DNA from: Immundisolibacter sp.
GTDB lineage: Bacteria > Pseudomonadota > Gammaproteobacteria > Immundisolibacterales > Immundisolibacteraceae
NCBI RefSeq assembly: GCF_041601295.1
Contig: NZ_JBFIII010000006.1
Location: 1 to 47,187 of the forward strand
Reading direction: 5' to 3'
DNA: 47,187 nt
Each line of letters begins with the position of its first letter. The first letter of the stretch is position 1. This document shows positions 7,930-16,328 of this stretch, one piece after another. The translations under genes and the position numbers were made by a program. Under the pieces are notes generated by a model. That model was not told the origin of the DNA. It did not search any database and worked only from the letters and a program-made list of their open reading frames with translations.

Positions 7930-8585
7930 CAGGCACGGACCGCCATGGCTACTGCCATCGCCCGATCAGGCCACTCGCACAGATCGGCCAGAGTGCACTG
8001 TCCGCAGCGCGGTCGACGCGCCAGGCAGGTGTAGCGCCCATGCAGGATCAGCCAGTGATGCGCGTCGTGACGAAACTGCGGCGGCGTGACCTTGAGCAGA
8101 CGATCCTCCACCTGGCGCACGGTTTTGCCGGGCGCAAGGCCAGTGCGGTTGGCTACCCGGAAGATGTGCGTATCGACGGCGATGGTGGGTTCGCCAAACG
8201 CCGTGTTGAGTACCACGTTGGCGGTTTTTCGGCCGACGCCCGGCAGCGCCTCCAGCGCCCCGCGTTCGCGCGGCACCTCGCCGCCGTGCTGTTTCAGCAA
8301 CCGATGACAGGTTTTGACGATGTTCTCGGCCTTGGTGTTGAACAGTCCGATGCGCCTGATGTGCTGTTTGACGCCGGCAACCCCAAGATCAGCCATGGCC
8401 TGGGGCGTGTCGGCGGCGGCGAACAGCGTGGCGGTGGCAAGGTTCACGCTTTTGTCGGTAGCCTGCGCCGATAGGATCACCGCGACCAGCAGCTCGAATG
8501 GTGAGCGGTACTTCAGCTCGGTGGTCGGCACCGGCAAGCCAGCGCGCAGGCGCTCATAGATGGCGCGGCGTTTTTGCGCGTTCAT
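7929..8585 (-). CDS. nth: Endonuclease III
   Basis: Bifunctional DNA glycosylase/AP lyase that removes oxidised pyrimidines in base-excision repair. The 218-residue protein has the helix-hairpin-helix LPGVGRKTANVVL with catalytic K120 and the VDTHIFRVANR segment with D138, the same positions as in E. coli Nth. The C-terminal [4Fe-4S] loop CLARRPRCGQCTLADLC shows the C-x6-C-x2-C-x5-C spacing. Its start overlaps the stop of the rnfB-like gene by 4 bp (ATGA), and DUF1841 follows without a gap. The tail after the cluster (EWPDRAMAVAMAVRA) is slightly longer than usual. Confidence 0.97.
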   Translation of the reverse strand: MNAQKRRAIYERLRAGLPVPTTELKYRSPFELLVAVILSAQATDKSVNLATATLFAAADTPQAMADLGVAGVKQHIRRIGLFNTKAENIVKTCHRLLKQHGGEVPRERGALEALPGVGRKTANVVLNTAFGEPTIAVDTHIFRVANRTGLAPGKTVRQVEDRLLKVTPPQFRHDAHHWLILHGRYTCLARRPRCGQCTLADLCEWPDRAMAVAMAVRA

Positions 8586-9172
8586 GCGCGACGGGTGGCT
8601 AACAGTGCGCGGGCGCGGGCGAGAGCTGTTTGTACCTCTGGCGACTGACGGGTCGGGGTTGGCACTGGTTTTTCAGTGACCCGGTGCGCGGCCAGCCGTC
8701 GCTGGCGGGCCTGGTGGCGCCGCCGGTTGATTGCCGGCCTGGCGGTGCGCTGCGGGTCGCTCTGGGCCGCCAGCGGCAGCAGGCTGATGCAGTCCACCGG
8801 GCAGGGTGCCAGGCACAAGCCGCAGCCGTTGCATTCGTCGGTCAGTACGGCATGCAGGCGCTTGCTGGCGCCCACGATGGCGTCCACCGGGCAGGCCGGG
8901 ATGCACTTGGTGCAGCCGATGCATGTGTCCGAGTCGATATGCGCCTGGCGGGGCGCCATGGTTTCACCGCAACTCGCATCCAGAGGCACAATCGGCTGAC
9001 CGAGCAAGCCAGCGAGCGCCACCAGAGTCTCATCGCCGCCGGGTGGGCAACGGTTGGGGCCGCACTCGCCGGCAGCCAGCGCCTGCGCATACGGCAGGCA
9101 GGCGGCGTAACCGCACTGTCCGCACTGGGTTTGCGGCAGCAGGGCGTCGATGGCATTGGCAAGGACCGGCAT
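8582..9172 (-). CDS. rnfB: Soluble RnfB-like iron-sulfur protein
   Basis: Iron-sulfur electron carrier related to the B subunit of the Rnf/Rsx complex. I chose the ATG at 9172 (196 residues, MPVLANAIDALLPQTQCGQCGY); the frame can be extended to 9304, but the added residues look non-coding. Present in order are an N-terminal 4Fe-4S domain (CGQCGYAAC ... CGPNRCPPGG) and two ferredoxin motifs (CIGCTKCIPACP, CNGCGLCLAPCP). Absent are the N-terminal membrane helix of true RnfB and any other rnf gene nearby. The tail of about 65 residues is rich in Arg and Ala. The 4-bp overlap with nth suggests a shared role, for instance redox or cluster supply, which is unproven. Confidence 0.85.
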   Translation of the reverse strand: MPVLANAIDALLPQTQCGQCGYAACLPYAQALAAGECGPNRCPPGGDETLVALAGLLGQPIVPLDASCGETMAPRQAHIDSDTCIGCTKCIPACPVDAIVGASKRLHAVLTDECNGCGLCLAPCPVDCISLLPLAAQSDPQRTARPAINRRRHQARQRRLAAHRVTEKPVPTPTRQSPEVQTALARARALLATRRA

Positions 9173-9236
9173 GACGGTCGAATTGTAACGCCCGCTGCTA
9201 GACTGCCTGGCAGCCCGTCTGCCGCCTCGCCTGCCA

Positions 9237-10403
9237 ATGACCGATCGCTTTCGCCCGTCCGCCCGTATGGCGGATATCGCCCCGTTCCATGTCATGGAGG
9301 TCATGGGTCGCGCTCAGGCCGCCGCGGCCGCCGGTCGCGATATTGTGCATATGGAAGTGGGCGAGCCCGATTTCGATACCGCCGAGCCCATTGTCGAAGC
9401 TGCCGTGCGCGCCCAGCGGGCGGGCCACACGCATTACACCTTGGCGCTTGGCATGACCGCACTGCGCGAGGCCATCGCCGGTTTTTATCTGGACCGTTAC
9501 GGCGTTCGGGTGGAGCCACGCCGCGTGGTGGTGACGCCAGGCGCCTCGGGCGCGCTGCAACTGGTGTTATGGGCACTGGTCGACCCCGGCGACGAGGTGC
9601 TCATGGCCGATCCAGGCTACCCCTGTAATCGCAATTTTGTGCGCCTGGCCGGTGGCCTGCCGGTGGCCTTGCCGGTCGGGCCACACAGCAACTGGCAACC
9701 GACCGCGGCCCAGATCGAGGCTGCGCTTACGCCGCGCACACGGGCGGTGCTGCTGGCGTCTCCGTCCAACCCCACCGGCGCCGTGATCGATCGCAACGAG
9801 CTACAAACCATTGCCAGTCTGCTGTGCCAGCGCGGCGTGGCACTGATCGCAGACGAGATTTACCACGGCCTGATTTACGGGCCTGACAGCACCAGTGCGC
9901 TGTCGTGCGACAGCGAGGCCATCGTCGTAAACAGCTTCTCCAAGTACTTCGGCATGACTGGCTGGCGCCTGGGTTGGACGGTTGTGCCCGATGCCTTGCT
10001 GCGATCCGTGGAGAAACTGGCCCAGAATCTGTTCATCTCGCCACCAACGCCGGCCCAGCACGCTGCGCTGGCAGCTTTCGAGCCGGTGACCCTCGCCATC
10101 CTGGAGCAACGCCGGGCGGCGTTTCGGGAACGGCGGGACGTGTTACTGCCGGGGTTGCGCCAGATCGGCTTCGATATTCCCGCCACCCCGCAGGGCGCGT
10201 TTTACATCTATGCCGGTTGCCAGCGTTTTGCCACCGACAGTTTCGCCTTCTCGTTGCGTTTGCTGGCGGAAGCCGGTGTCGCCGCGACGCCGGGTCTGGA
10301 CTTTGGCCAACATACTGCCAGCACTCACCTGAGGTTTGCTTACACCACTTCGCGTGAGCGGATTGAAGAGGCGGTGCAACGTTTGAAGGACCTGCTGGCA
10401 TGA
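9237..10403 (+). CDS. PLP-dependent aminotransferase, class I/II
   Basis: Fold-type I aminotransferase of 388 residues, similar to the aspartate/aromatic/alanine aminotransferase group. Visible landmarks are VGEPDFDT (41-48) for substrate carboxylate binding, ASPSNPTG (174-181) with the PLP-contacting Asn, DEIYHGLIYG (206-215), and SFSKYFGMTGWRLGW with the Schiff-base lysine K236. The C-terminal LRFAYTTSRERIEEAV holds the expected arginine. The amino donor and keto acid are not predictable. The ATG start gives a normal N-terminus and lies 64 bp from the divergent rnfB-like gene. The downstream methyltransferase overlaps by 4 bp. Confidence 0.9.
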   Translation: MTDRFRPSARMADIAPFHVMEVMGRAQAAAAAGRDIVHMEVGEPDFDTAEPIVEAAVRAQRAGHTHYTLALGMTALREAIAGFYLDRYGVRVEPRRVVVTPGASGALQLVLWALVDPGDEVLMADPGYPCNRNFVRLAGGLPVALPVGPHSNWQPTAAQIEAALTPRTRAVLLASPSNPTGAVIDRNELQTIASLLCQRGVALIADEIYHGLIYGPDSTSALSCDSEAIVVNSFSKYFGMTGWRLGWTVVPDALLRSVEKLAQNLFISPPTPAQHAALAAFEPVTLAILEQRRAAFRERRDVLLPGLRQIGFDIPATPQGAFYIYAGCQRFATDSFAFSLRLLAEAGVAATPGLDFGQHTASTHLRFAYTTSRERIEEAVQRLKDLLA

Positions 10404-11104
10404 CCATGACGGGTCCGCAGCCCGGCTTCGTGGTCAACGCCGGCCGCCGCGCCAAGGCATTGAAGATACGCACCGTACTGGAGGAGGCCGCAGGCGGCTC
10501 CAGCGCTGGTCGGCGGCTGCTGGATGTGGGCACCGGCAATGGCCAGATTGCGCAGATTCTCGGCCAGACCTGCGACGTGATTAGCATCGATCCGCGCGAC
10601 CAGCGGCAGGCGGCCGTTGGTTATCGGTATGTGCGGGCGGGCACCGCGTTGCCGTTTGCCGGTGCCAGTTTCGACCTTGCCGTGTCCAACCACGTCATCG
10701 AGCATCTTGACGATGCGGCTTCGCACCTGGATGAACTGGCCCGGGTGGTGCGCCCAGGCGGCCTGGTTTATCTGGCCACGCCGAATCGGCTATGGCCGTG
10801 GGAAGTGCACTATCGAGTGTGGTTGCTGCACTGGCTGCCACAGTCGCTGTTCGAACGGGCGCTGCGCCTACTGGGTCGCTACCGCGAGCCGCTCCACCTG
10901 CTCTCGTTGCGGCAATTGCGGACGTTTTGCGACGAGCACTTCGATCTGACGGACTACGCGCCACGCATTACCCGATGGCCGGCCCGGTATCACCTGGAGG
11001 TGCCGTCGTGGATCGGCGCGTGTCTCGCGGCGCTTCCTTTATCGATCTACAGGCTGTTTGCAGTCGGATTGCCCACCCTGGTGGTGGTACTTCGGCGACG
11101 CTGA
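10400..11104 (+). CDS. Class I SAM-dependent methyltransferase
   Basis: A 234-residue methyltransferase of the type-11 group. SAM motif I is LLDVGTGNGQIAQIL (DVGTGNG at 42-48), followed by DVISIDPRD for the acidic ribose contact, then DLAVSNHVIEHLDD and VVRPGGLVYLATPN, which are typical of this group. The last 30 residues (LAALPLSIYRLFAVGLPTLVVVL) are hydrophobic and may bind the membrane, and the WEVHYRVWLLHWLPQ stretch is common in enzymes acting on lipid or polyprenyl-linked substrates. It is coupled to the aminotransferase by ATGA. It converges on the first ligase gene and may or may not belong to that cluster. Confidence 0.85.
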   Translation: MTMTGPQPGFVVNAGRRAKALKIRTVLEEAAGGSSAGRRLLDVGTGNGQIAQILGQTCDVISIDPRDQRQAAVGYRYVRAGTALPFAGASFDLAVSNHVIEHLDDAASHLDELARVVRPGGLVYLATPNRLWPWEVHYRVWLLHWLPQSLFERALRLLGRYREPLHLLSLRQLRTFCDEHFDLTDYAPRITRWPARYHLEVPSWIGACLAALPLSIYRLFAVGLPTLVVVLRRR

Positions 11105-11215
11105 CCCTGCCTCATTGAGCACGGACGACGTTACGGTCCACTGGCAGCACAGTCCTGCGCCGAGCCGCAGTGCAGGAAAAGGGCCCGTCATGCGCTCAAG
11201 TGTTTGTGCAGCGAA

Positions 11216-12577
11216 TTACGCATCAGTTATGGCGCAAATATAGTCTTCGAATTTCCCGGATGGTGTCCGGGGTATCTCGTTGCAGTAGGTGAGCTGTACT
11301 TCGAAGTACTCGCCCAGGCGTTGGGCAGCCAGGGTGCGCAGCGCAGCCTCCTGTGCGCTGTCCAGCGGCAGCGGTGCGACTAGCCGAATTTCGAGCGCCT
11401 GCCGGCTTTTCTGTACGATCTGCCACTGCCGTACTGATGTGAAGCTCGCCATCGCGCCGCTGCCCAGTTGTGGCCACCAGCGATCGCCATTGGGCCGAAC
11501 CCACATATTGCGTTCGCGGCCAAGAATCTTGCTAAGCACCGCCAGGCCGCGGCCACACGGGCACCGGTCGCCGACTTGCGCATAGTCTCCGAGGGCATAC
11601 CGAAGCAGGGGGGTGGCGAAGTTGTAAAGAGGGGTTGCCACTACCTGTCCCACCTCGCCTGGCCCGCACGGACGGCCGTCAGCGTGCAGGATTTCCAGCC
11701 GGACGACCTCTTCCTGCACATGGTAGTGATCATGATGCGGGCACTGCAGGGCCAGGTAACCGAGTTCCTGACTCGAATAAACGTCGCTTACGTCGACGCC
11801 CCATGCTGCCTTGCACGCGTGTCGCACGTCATCGTCGACCGGCTCGCCGACACAGCGGACCTGACGCAATCCCGGCAGTCGAACGCCTTGCGCCAGGCTG
11901 AGGTTCGCCAAGGCTCGCAGATTTGACGGCAAGCTCAGCAAGTAGGCAGGATCTTGCTCGGCCAGCCATTCCAGCTGTCGGTGCAGCCCGACTTCGACGT
12001 CCAGCAAAATGGCGGGACCGGTCGAGCAGACCAGCGCCGTGGGTGGACCCCAGGAGCCCTCGAGCCGGCCCTGCGGTGATTTCGCCCGGTCGTCCTTAAA
12101 CACGCGGATTGCCGCGAGTTTTCTCGAAACATCACGCCGTTGCCAATGATGTTCGCGCAGTGTCACGGCCCACCAGATGAGCTGCGCCAGCCCGGTTTTG
12201 GTGATCGTGACAGGCGTGGCGGTTGAGCCTGATGTGCTGACCTCCACGCTGCGGCCGTGCCCCGGTGGTAATTTCTGCGCGCGCAGTGCAGTCCCGGCAG
12301 CTTGCACTTCGCTGCGTGTCATGATCGGCAGTGCTTGCCACAGGTCGGGTGTTACCGCGCGACCGGGTTGGTAGCCCACGGCCAGCAACCGCTGCCGGTA
12401 GAAGGGCACCTGTTGCCAGGTGTGGTAGAGCAGGGCGGCGAGGCGTTGCGCCTGGGACCTGTCAAGCGCCTGCCGATCGCTCCATTGAGTCACTTCCCAA
12501 TCTTGGAGCAAGGCGCGCAGGCGGTCTGGCAGCAGAAGCCTGGCGTGGCGGCCTGGGGACGTGGACGAGTCGGTCAT
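11216..12577 (-). CDS. PaaK/CapK-type adenylate-forming ligase (paralogue 1)
   Basis: Predicted acyl/aryl-acid adenylating enzyme (acid + ATP to acyl-AMP, then transfer to CoA or an amine). I chose the ATG at 12577 (453 residues, MTDSSTSPGRHARLLL); residues upstream look non-coding. The P-loop is TSGSTATPVTITK (115-127). YSSQELGYLALQCP, the RYALGDYAQVGDRCPCGRGL segment and the A10-type lysine in SGKFEDY near the C-terminus are clear. It is strongly similar to the ligase at 13623, with shared YHVQ, CGRGL, GKFE and CAI motifs, so they are paralogues by duplication. Here the P-loop has Ala-Thr where the paralogue and most of the family have Gly-Glu or similar. Divergently transcribed from the methyltransferase at 12805. 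Substrate unknown. Confidence 0.85.
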   Translation of the reverse strand: MTDSSTSPGRHARLLLPDRLRALLQDWEVTQWSDRQALDRSQAQRLAALLYHTWQQVPFYRQRLLAVGYQPGRAVTPDLWQALPIMTRSEVQAAGTALRAQKLPPGHGRSVEVSTSGSTATPVTITKTGLAQLIWWAVTLREHHWQRRDVSRKLAAIRVFKDDRAKSPQGRLEGSWGPPTALVCSTGPAILLDVEVGLHRQLEWLAEQDPAYLLSLPSNLRALANLSLAQGVRLPGLRQVRCVGEPVDDDVRHACKAAWGVDVSDVYSSQELGYLALQCPHHDHYHVQEEVVRLEILHADGRPCGPGEVGQVVATPLYNFATPLLRYALGDYAQVGDRCPCGRGLAVLSKILGRERNMWVRPNGDRWWPQLGSGAMASFTSVRQWQIVQKSRQALEIRLVAPLPLDSAQEAALRTLAAQRLGEYFEVQLTYCNEIPRTPSGKFEDYICAITDA

Positions 12578-12804
12578 CCGGGTATTTAACGCTTGACTAC
12601 GGTTGGGTTGCGCTTGATTCTTGAGGCTCGCAGTGTCGCCGATCCGGCTGCATATCGTTTTCCCTTGCGCCCCGCTGCCCACGGGCCGCCGTGATGGCGG
12701 TGGCTCGCTTCGGGCCGGGTTGGACGTGGGTGGTAGATGGCTGTTTGCAAAACCGACCGGGTGACCCCGCGGGTGTCTGGTCTTGCCGTCAGTTCAGGGG
12801 AGTC

Positions 12805-13626
12805 ATGGAAAAGTCTGATCACTGGAAAGTCCACGCCCAGCAGTGGGCCCACCATGGCTCCCCGCTGCGGCCGAGTGTGGATGATATTCGCCCACTGGAA
12901 TCGGCTGTAAATGCCCGCAGACCGGGCACAGTTGGCTTGGGTCGCGCGCTGCTGCTGGGTGTGACACCGGAGATCGCGCACATGCGTTGGCCCGATGGGA
13001 CCTATCTGGTGGCCGCCGATCGCAGCATGGAAATGATCCACAGTATCTGGCTCCCTGAGCCGCCCCCGGGGGGCAGTGTCAGTTGTGCGGACTGGCAGCG
13101 GCTGCCGTTCGGTGGCGGTTGTTTCGACTCCGTTCACGGTGACGGTTGCTTTAACGCGCTGGATTACCGCGCCCAGTATGGAAGCGTGGCCAGGGAACTG
13201 CGGCGCGTATTGGTGCCGGGGGGGATTTTTACCCTGCGCGCCTTTCTGCGCCCCCAGGTCAGCGAGCAGCCGGAACAGGTGTTCGCTGATCTGCACGCCG
13301 GGAGGATCGCCGGCTTTCACGCCTTCAAGTGGCGTCTTGCCCAGTCTTTGCACGGTTCGATTGAGCAAGGTATTCCGGTGGCCAGAATCTGGGAGGCGTG
13401 GCACGCCGCTGGCGTGGATGTGAAGGCACTCGCCGCGCGCACCGGCTGGAGCGAGGGCACCATTGCCACTATTGATGTTTACCGTGGCGCTCCCGCCGTT
13501 TACACCTTCCCCACGTTGCCGGAATTGAGGGCTGCCGTTGAAGGAATTTTCACGGAACTCGATTGCCAGTTTGGCGGCTACGAACTGGGCGAGCGCTGTC
13601 CGACACTGATCTACCAGGCAGCATGA
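12805..13626 (+). CDS. SAM-dependent methyltransferase-like protein with atypical motif I
   Basis: A 273-residue protein starting at the ATG at 12805, which has a good ribosome site (AGGGGAG, 12796-12802); the frame extends upstream without support. SAM motif I is atypical: ALLLGVTPEI replaces the usual GxGxG, although AADRS (acidic loop), ADWQRLPFGGGCFDSVHGDGCFN and LRRVLVPGGIFTLRAF follow in the normal order. The C-terminal half (PVARIWEAWHAAGVDVKALAARTGW) is helical and may be lid or substrate domain. Its stop overlaps the start of ligase 2 as ATGA, so the two are translationally coupled and probably act on the same compound. Substrate unknown. Confidence 0.75.
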   Translation: MEKSDHWKVHAQQWAHHGSPLRPSVDDIRPLESAVNARRPGTVGLGRALLLGVTPEIAHMRWPDGTYLVAADRSMEMIHSIWLPEPPPGGSVSCADWQRLPFGGGCFDSVHGDGCFNALDYRAQYGSVARELRRVLVPGGIFTLRAFLRPQVSEQPEQVFADLHAGRIAGFHAFKWRLAQSLHGSIEQGIPVARIWEAWHAAGVDVKALAARTGWSEGTIATIDVYRGAPAVYTFPTLPELRAAVEGIFTELDCQFGGYELGERCPTLIYQAA

Positions 13627-14987
13627 GGTTCAACAGCGCCCTGCCGGGCATCAGGTGGCCCGCCTACCCGGACGAGCAGGCTGCCCGCCTCATGGCAGGG
13701 CTCTATCAGTTGGAACATAGCCAGTGGCAGCCACCGGACAAATTGCGCCAGCGGCAGTTTGAGCAATTGGCGCCGCTACTCGAACACGCCGCTATTCATG
13801 TGCCCTTTTACCGCGAGCGGCTGCGCGCGGGTGGCTGGGAGCTCACACCCGGACTGGACGCGCAACGCTGGTCGCAGATTCCCCTGCTCACGCGCGCCGA
13901 CATACAGCGGGCCAGCGCGGCACTGATGAGCGATGCACCACCGCCGGCTCACGGTGGGCACCATGTGGCGCAGACCTCGGGCTCGACGGGCGAGCCAGTG
14001 AAGGTCACCAAGACACAGGTTTGCCAGTACTTCTGGCAGCTGTGCACGCTGCGCAATCACTTCTGGCACCGGCGTGACTTCCAGGGTCGTTTCGCGGCGA
14101 TCCGGGTCTTCGCGGCCGGCGCCGCGGCGCCCGACGGCGAGACGTTTGCCGGCTGGAGTCGCGCCACCAGTCGCCTGTTCAGCAGCGGGCAGTCCATGCG
14201 CCTTGATCTGCGCACCGATATCGTGGTGCAAGCGCGCTGGCTGGAGCGGCACAACCCGCACTACCTGCTCACGTTCCCGTCCAATTTGCACGGGCTTATC
14301 GAATACTTCGAACACGCTAACGTGCGACTGCCGGCGCTTTCCGAGGTGATCATGGTGGGCGAAATCGTTTCGCCCGAGTTGCGCGCGGACTGCCTGCGCG
14401 TTTTGGGTGTTCCGCTGACCGACACCTACAGCTCGGAGGAATTCGGTTACCTGGCCCTGCAATGTCCTGACCACGCGCATTACCACGTCCAGTCCGAGAA
14501 CGTGCTGGTCGAGGTACTCGACGACGACGGACGGCCCTGCGTGCCTGGCGCTGTCGGGCGGTTGGTGGTCTCCAGCCTGCATAATTTCGCGATGCCGCTT
14601 ATCCGCTACGAAATCGGCGATCTGGCCGAGGTGGGCGGGCCGTGTGCCTGCGGACGTGGCCTGCCGGTTCTGAAGCGCATCATCGGACGGGTCCGCAATC
14701 TGGTGCGCCTGCCCACGGGTGAACGTCGTCTGCCGATCGTCGGCTACCGGGGTTTTCGCGACATAGCGCCGATTCGCCAGTACCAGTTCATTCAGCGAAC
14801 TCTGGAGCAAATTGAGGTGCGCCTGGCGGTTGAAAGGCCGCTCACCGGCGATGAGGAGGCGCGTTTGCGCGTCCATATCCAGCAGTCGCTGGATTACCCC
14901 TTCCTGATTGTTTTTGTTTATATGCCGACGATTCCGCGTACCAAGGCCGGCAAGTTCGAGGAGTTCATGTGTGCCATACCGGGCTGA
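13623..14987 (+). CDS. PaaK/CapK-type adenylate-forming ligase (paralogue 2)
   Basis: Second adenylate-forming ligase, 454 residues from the ATG at 13623 (MRFNSALPGIRWPAY), overlapping the preceding methyltransferase by 4 bp. It keeps the canonical P-loop TSGSTGEPVKVTK (118-130), TYSSEEFGYLALQCPDHAHYHVQ in part (YSSEEFGYLALQCPDH), RYEIGDLAEVGGPCACGRGL, and the C-terminal lysine in AGKFEEFMCAIPG. Resemblance to ligase 1 at 11216 extends over the whole length. Relatives activate phenylacetate or other carboxylic acids to CoA thioesters, or work in capsule and natural-product pathways (CapK type). No carrier-protein gene is visible nearby, so CoA or a free amine is the likelier acceptor. Substrate unknown. 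Confidence 0.85.
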   Translation: MRFNSALPGIRWPAYPDEQAARLMAGLYQLEHSQWQPPDKLRQRQFEQLAPLLEHAAIHVPFYRERLRAGGWELTPGLDAQRWSQIPLLTRADIQRASAALMSDAPPPAHGGHHVAQTSGSTGEPVKVTKTQVCQYFWQLCTLRNHFWHRRDFQGRFAAIRVFAAGAAAPDGETFAGWSRATSRLFSSGQSMRLDLRTDIVVQARWLERHNPHYLLTFPSNLHGLIEYFEHANVRLPALSEVIMVGEIVSPELRADCLRVLGVPLTDTYSSEEFGYLALQCPDHAHYHVQSENVLVEVLDDDGRPCVPGAVGRLVVSSLHNFAMPLIRYEIGDLAEVGGPCACGRGLPVLKRIIGRVRNLVRLPTGERRLPIVGYRGFRDIAPIRQYQFIQRTLEQIEVRLAVERPLTGDEEARLRVHIQQSLDYPFLIVFVYMPTIPRTKAGKFEEFMCAIPG

Positions 14988-15005
14988 GCCGGCGCCGCGG
15001 GTTCC

Positions 15006-15044
15006 ATGAGTAAGTCCCGTAGTGACTGGCAGGCAGTCAAATGA
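15006..15044 (+). CDS. Possible 12-residue leader ORF before the O-methyltransferase
   Basis: ATG at 15006 opens a 12-codon frame (MSKSRSDWQAVK) whose TGA overlaps the ATG of the O-methyltransferase as ATGA. That arrangement is common between coupled genes here. No convincing ribosome site precedes it, and so short a frame can arise by chance. It could be a coupling or leader peptide, or mean nothing. Confidence 0.2.
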   Translation: MSKSRSDWQAVK

Positions 15045-16081
15045 ACAAGCGAATCCCTGTGACGATCCCCGACCCAGCCACGCGTTTATCGAGCCTGATT
15101 GCCAGTCAGTGGATGTCACAGGCGATCTACGCTGCTGCGCAATTGCGCATTCCGGATCTGCTTGCCGACAGCGCCATGAGCAGCGAAGAACTTGCCGGCG
15201 CGACACAGACGCATGCGCCGTCCCTGCATCGCTTGCTGCGGGCGCTGACGACGCTCGACATCTGCGAGGAGCTTGGGGACGGAGTGTTCGCCCTGACGCC
15301 CATGGGCGCTTTGCTGCGGGGCGACAGCGCCGAGTCCCTGCGCGCCTGGGCCTTGTATTCCGGGGGCTCTCAGTGGCCAGTTTGGGGGCACCTGATCGAC
15401 AGCATCAGGACCGGTCGCAGCGCCCGGCATCTGATCACCGGGAACAAGGCGTTCGAGCACGCCGAGCGCGATCCTGAAGTGGCGGCGATCTTTAATCAGG
15501 CGATGGTCGAGTTGACCCGTCTGGTTGCCACCCGGGTTGTGTACGCGTACGACTTTTCGACCTTGCAGCGGATTGTTGACGTCGGCGGTGGTTCCGGCCA
15601 GCTGTTGGCCGCCATCCTGCGGGTTCACCCGGCAGTGCGGGGCGTGCTGTTCGATTTGCCACATGCCATTGAAGCGGGCAGGCGCCTGATCGCCGAGGCG
15701 GGGCTCGCGCAGCGTTGCGAAATCGTCGCCGGCGACTTCTTCGAGGCCGTGCCCGGCCCCGCCGATGCCTATTTGCTCAAAAGCGTGCTGCATGACTGGG
15801 ACGACGAGCAAAGCCTGGCGATTTTGCGCAACTGCTATCGGGCGATGACCGCGCAGGGCAGGCTTCTGCTGGTCGAACGGGTTGTTCCGTTACGGCTCGG
15901 AGTGTCGGCCGAGCATCAGACCCTTGCCCGGATCGACCTGAACATGTTGATCGGGCCAGGGGGGCGGGAGCGGACCGAAGCCGAGTTTCGGGCACTTCTG
16001 ACGGCGGCGGGTTTTTGTCTGCATCGGGTCGTTGAGGTGGAGCTGTCGTTCAAGCTGATCGAGGCGACCCGAGTTCAATGA
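15041..16081 (+). CDS. O-methyltransferase, plant/acetylserotonin type
   Basis: Two-domain small-molecule O-methyltransferase of 346 residues. Residues 15-100 form the winged-helix dimerisation domain (ASQWMSQAIYAAAQLRIPDLL, TLDICEELGDGVFALTPMGALL). The catalytic domain has motif I VDVGGGSGQLLAAIL (DVGGGSG 180-186), LFDLP at about 204, and LLKSVLHDWDDE, in which H251 is the expected base, then LLLVERVVP. Family members methylate phenolic hydroxyls in polyketides, carotenoids and aromatic antibiotics. This makes a hydroxylated aromatic or enol the likely substrate here, and fits aryl-acid activation by the neighbouring ligases; that link is inference. It lies 53 bp after ligase 2 on the same strand. 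Confidence 0.9.
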   Translation: MNKRIPVTIPDPATRLSSLIASQWMSQAIYAAAQLRIPDLLADSAMSSEELAGATQTHAPSLHRLLRALTTLDICEELGDGVFALTPMGALLRGDSAESLRAWALYSGGSQWPVWGHLIDSIRTGRSARHLITGNKAFEHAERDPEVAAIFNQAMVELTRLVATRVVYAYDFSTLQRIVDVGGGSGQLLAAILRVHPAVRGVLFDLPHAIEAGRRLIAEAGLAQRCEIVAGDFFEAVPGPADAYLLKSVLHDWDDEQSLAILRNCYRAMTAQGRLLLVERVVPLRLGVSAEHQTLARIDLNMLIGPGGRERTEAEFRALLTAAGFCLHRVVEVELSFKLIEATRVQ

Positions 16082-16328
16082 TGGCTGAGTTGAGCAGTTT
16101 TCCGGTAGCGAGCCAGGTGGCGGCGACATGTCGGGGGCGGATGCCGCCTTGTCGCCCGTGCCACGGTCGTCGCTCCGTTGTCCTGAGTTGCGCCGGATGT
16201 GGTGCCGACGCAGCCGGCGGCGGCATAATCGCCATCAGCTTGCGCTGCCGAACAGCACGGCACCGCGATCCGTCACGATCCTTTATTTCAATCCCGCACC
16301 CATTCGTCGCTTGCCGGTAACCAAACAC
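16082..16328. other. 247-bp gap between O-methyltransferase and ATP-grasp gene
   Basis: No convincing gene is seen. The downstream frame stays open back to 16128, but the translation (Arg-, Ser- and Cys-rich with no domain resemblance) looks non-coding. A CATAAT at about 16225 resembles a -10 element but lacks a correctly spaced -35. The length suggests a separate promoter for the ATP-grasp/methyltransferase pair. Confidence 0.4.

Noticed and set aside
13776..15206. Long open frame opposite ligase 2 (476 codons)
   Set aside because: Antisense shadow; low-complexity Gln/Arg-rich translation without motifs, while the plus strand encodes a clear ligase.
16128..16328. N-terminal extension of the ATP-grasp protein to 16128
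   Set aside because: The extra 67 residues are Arg/Ser/Cys-rich, match no domain and look like untranslated sequence read by chance.
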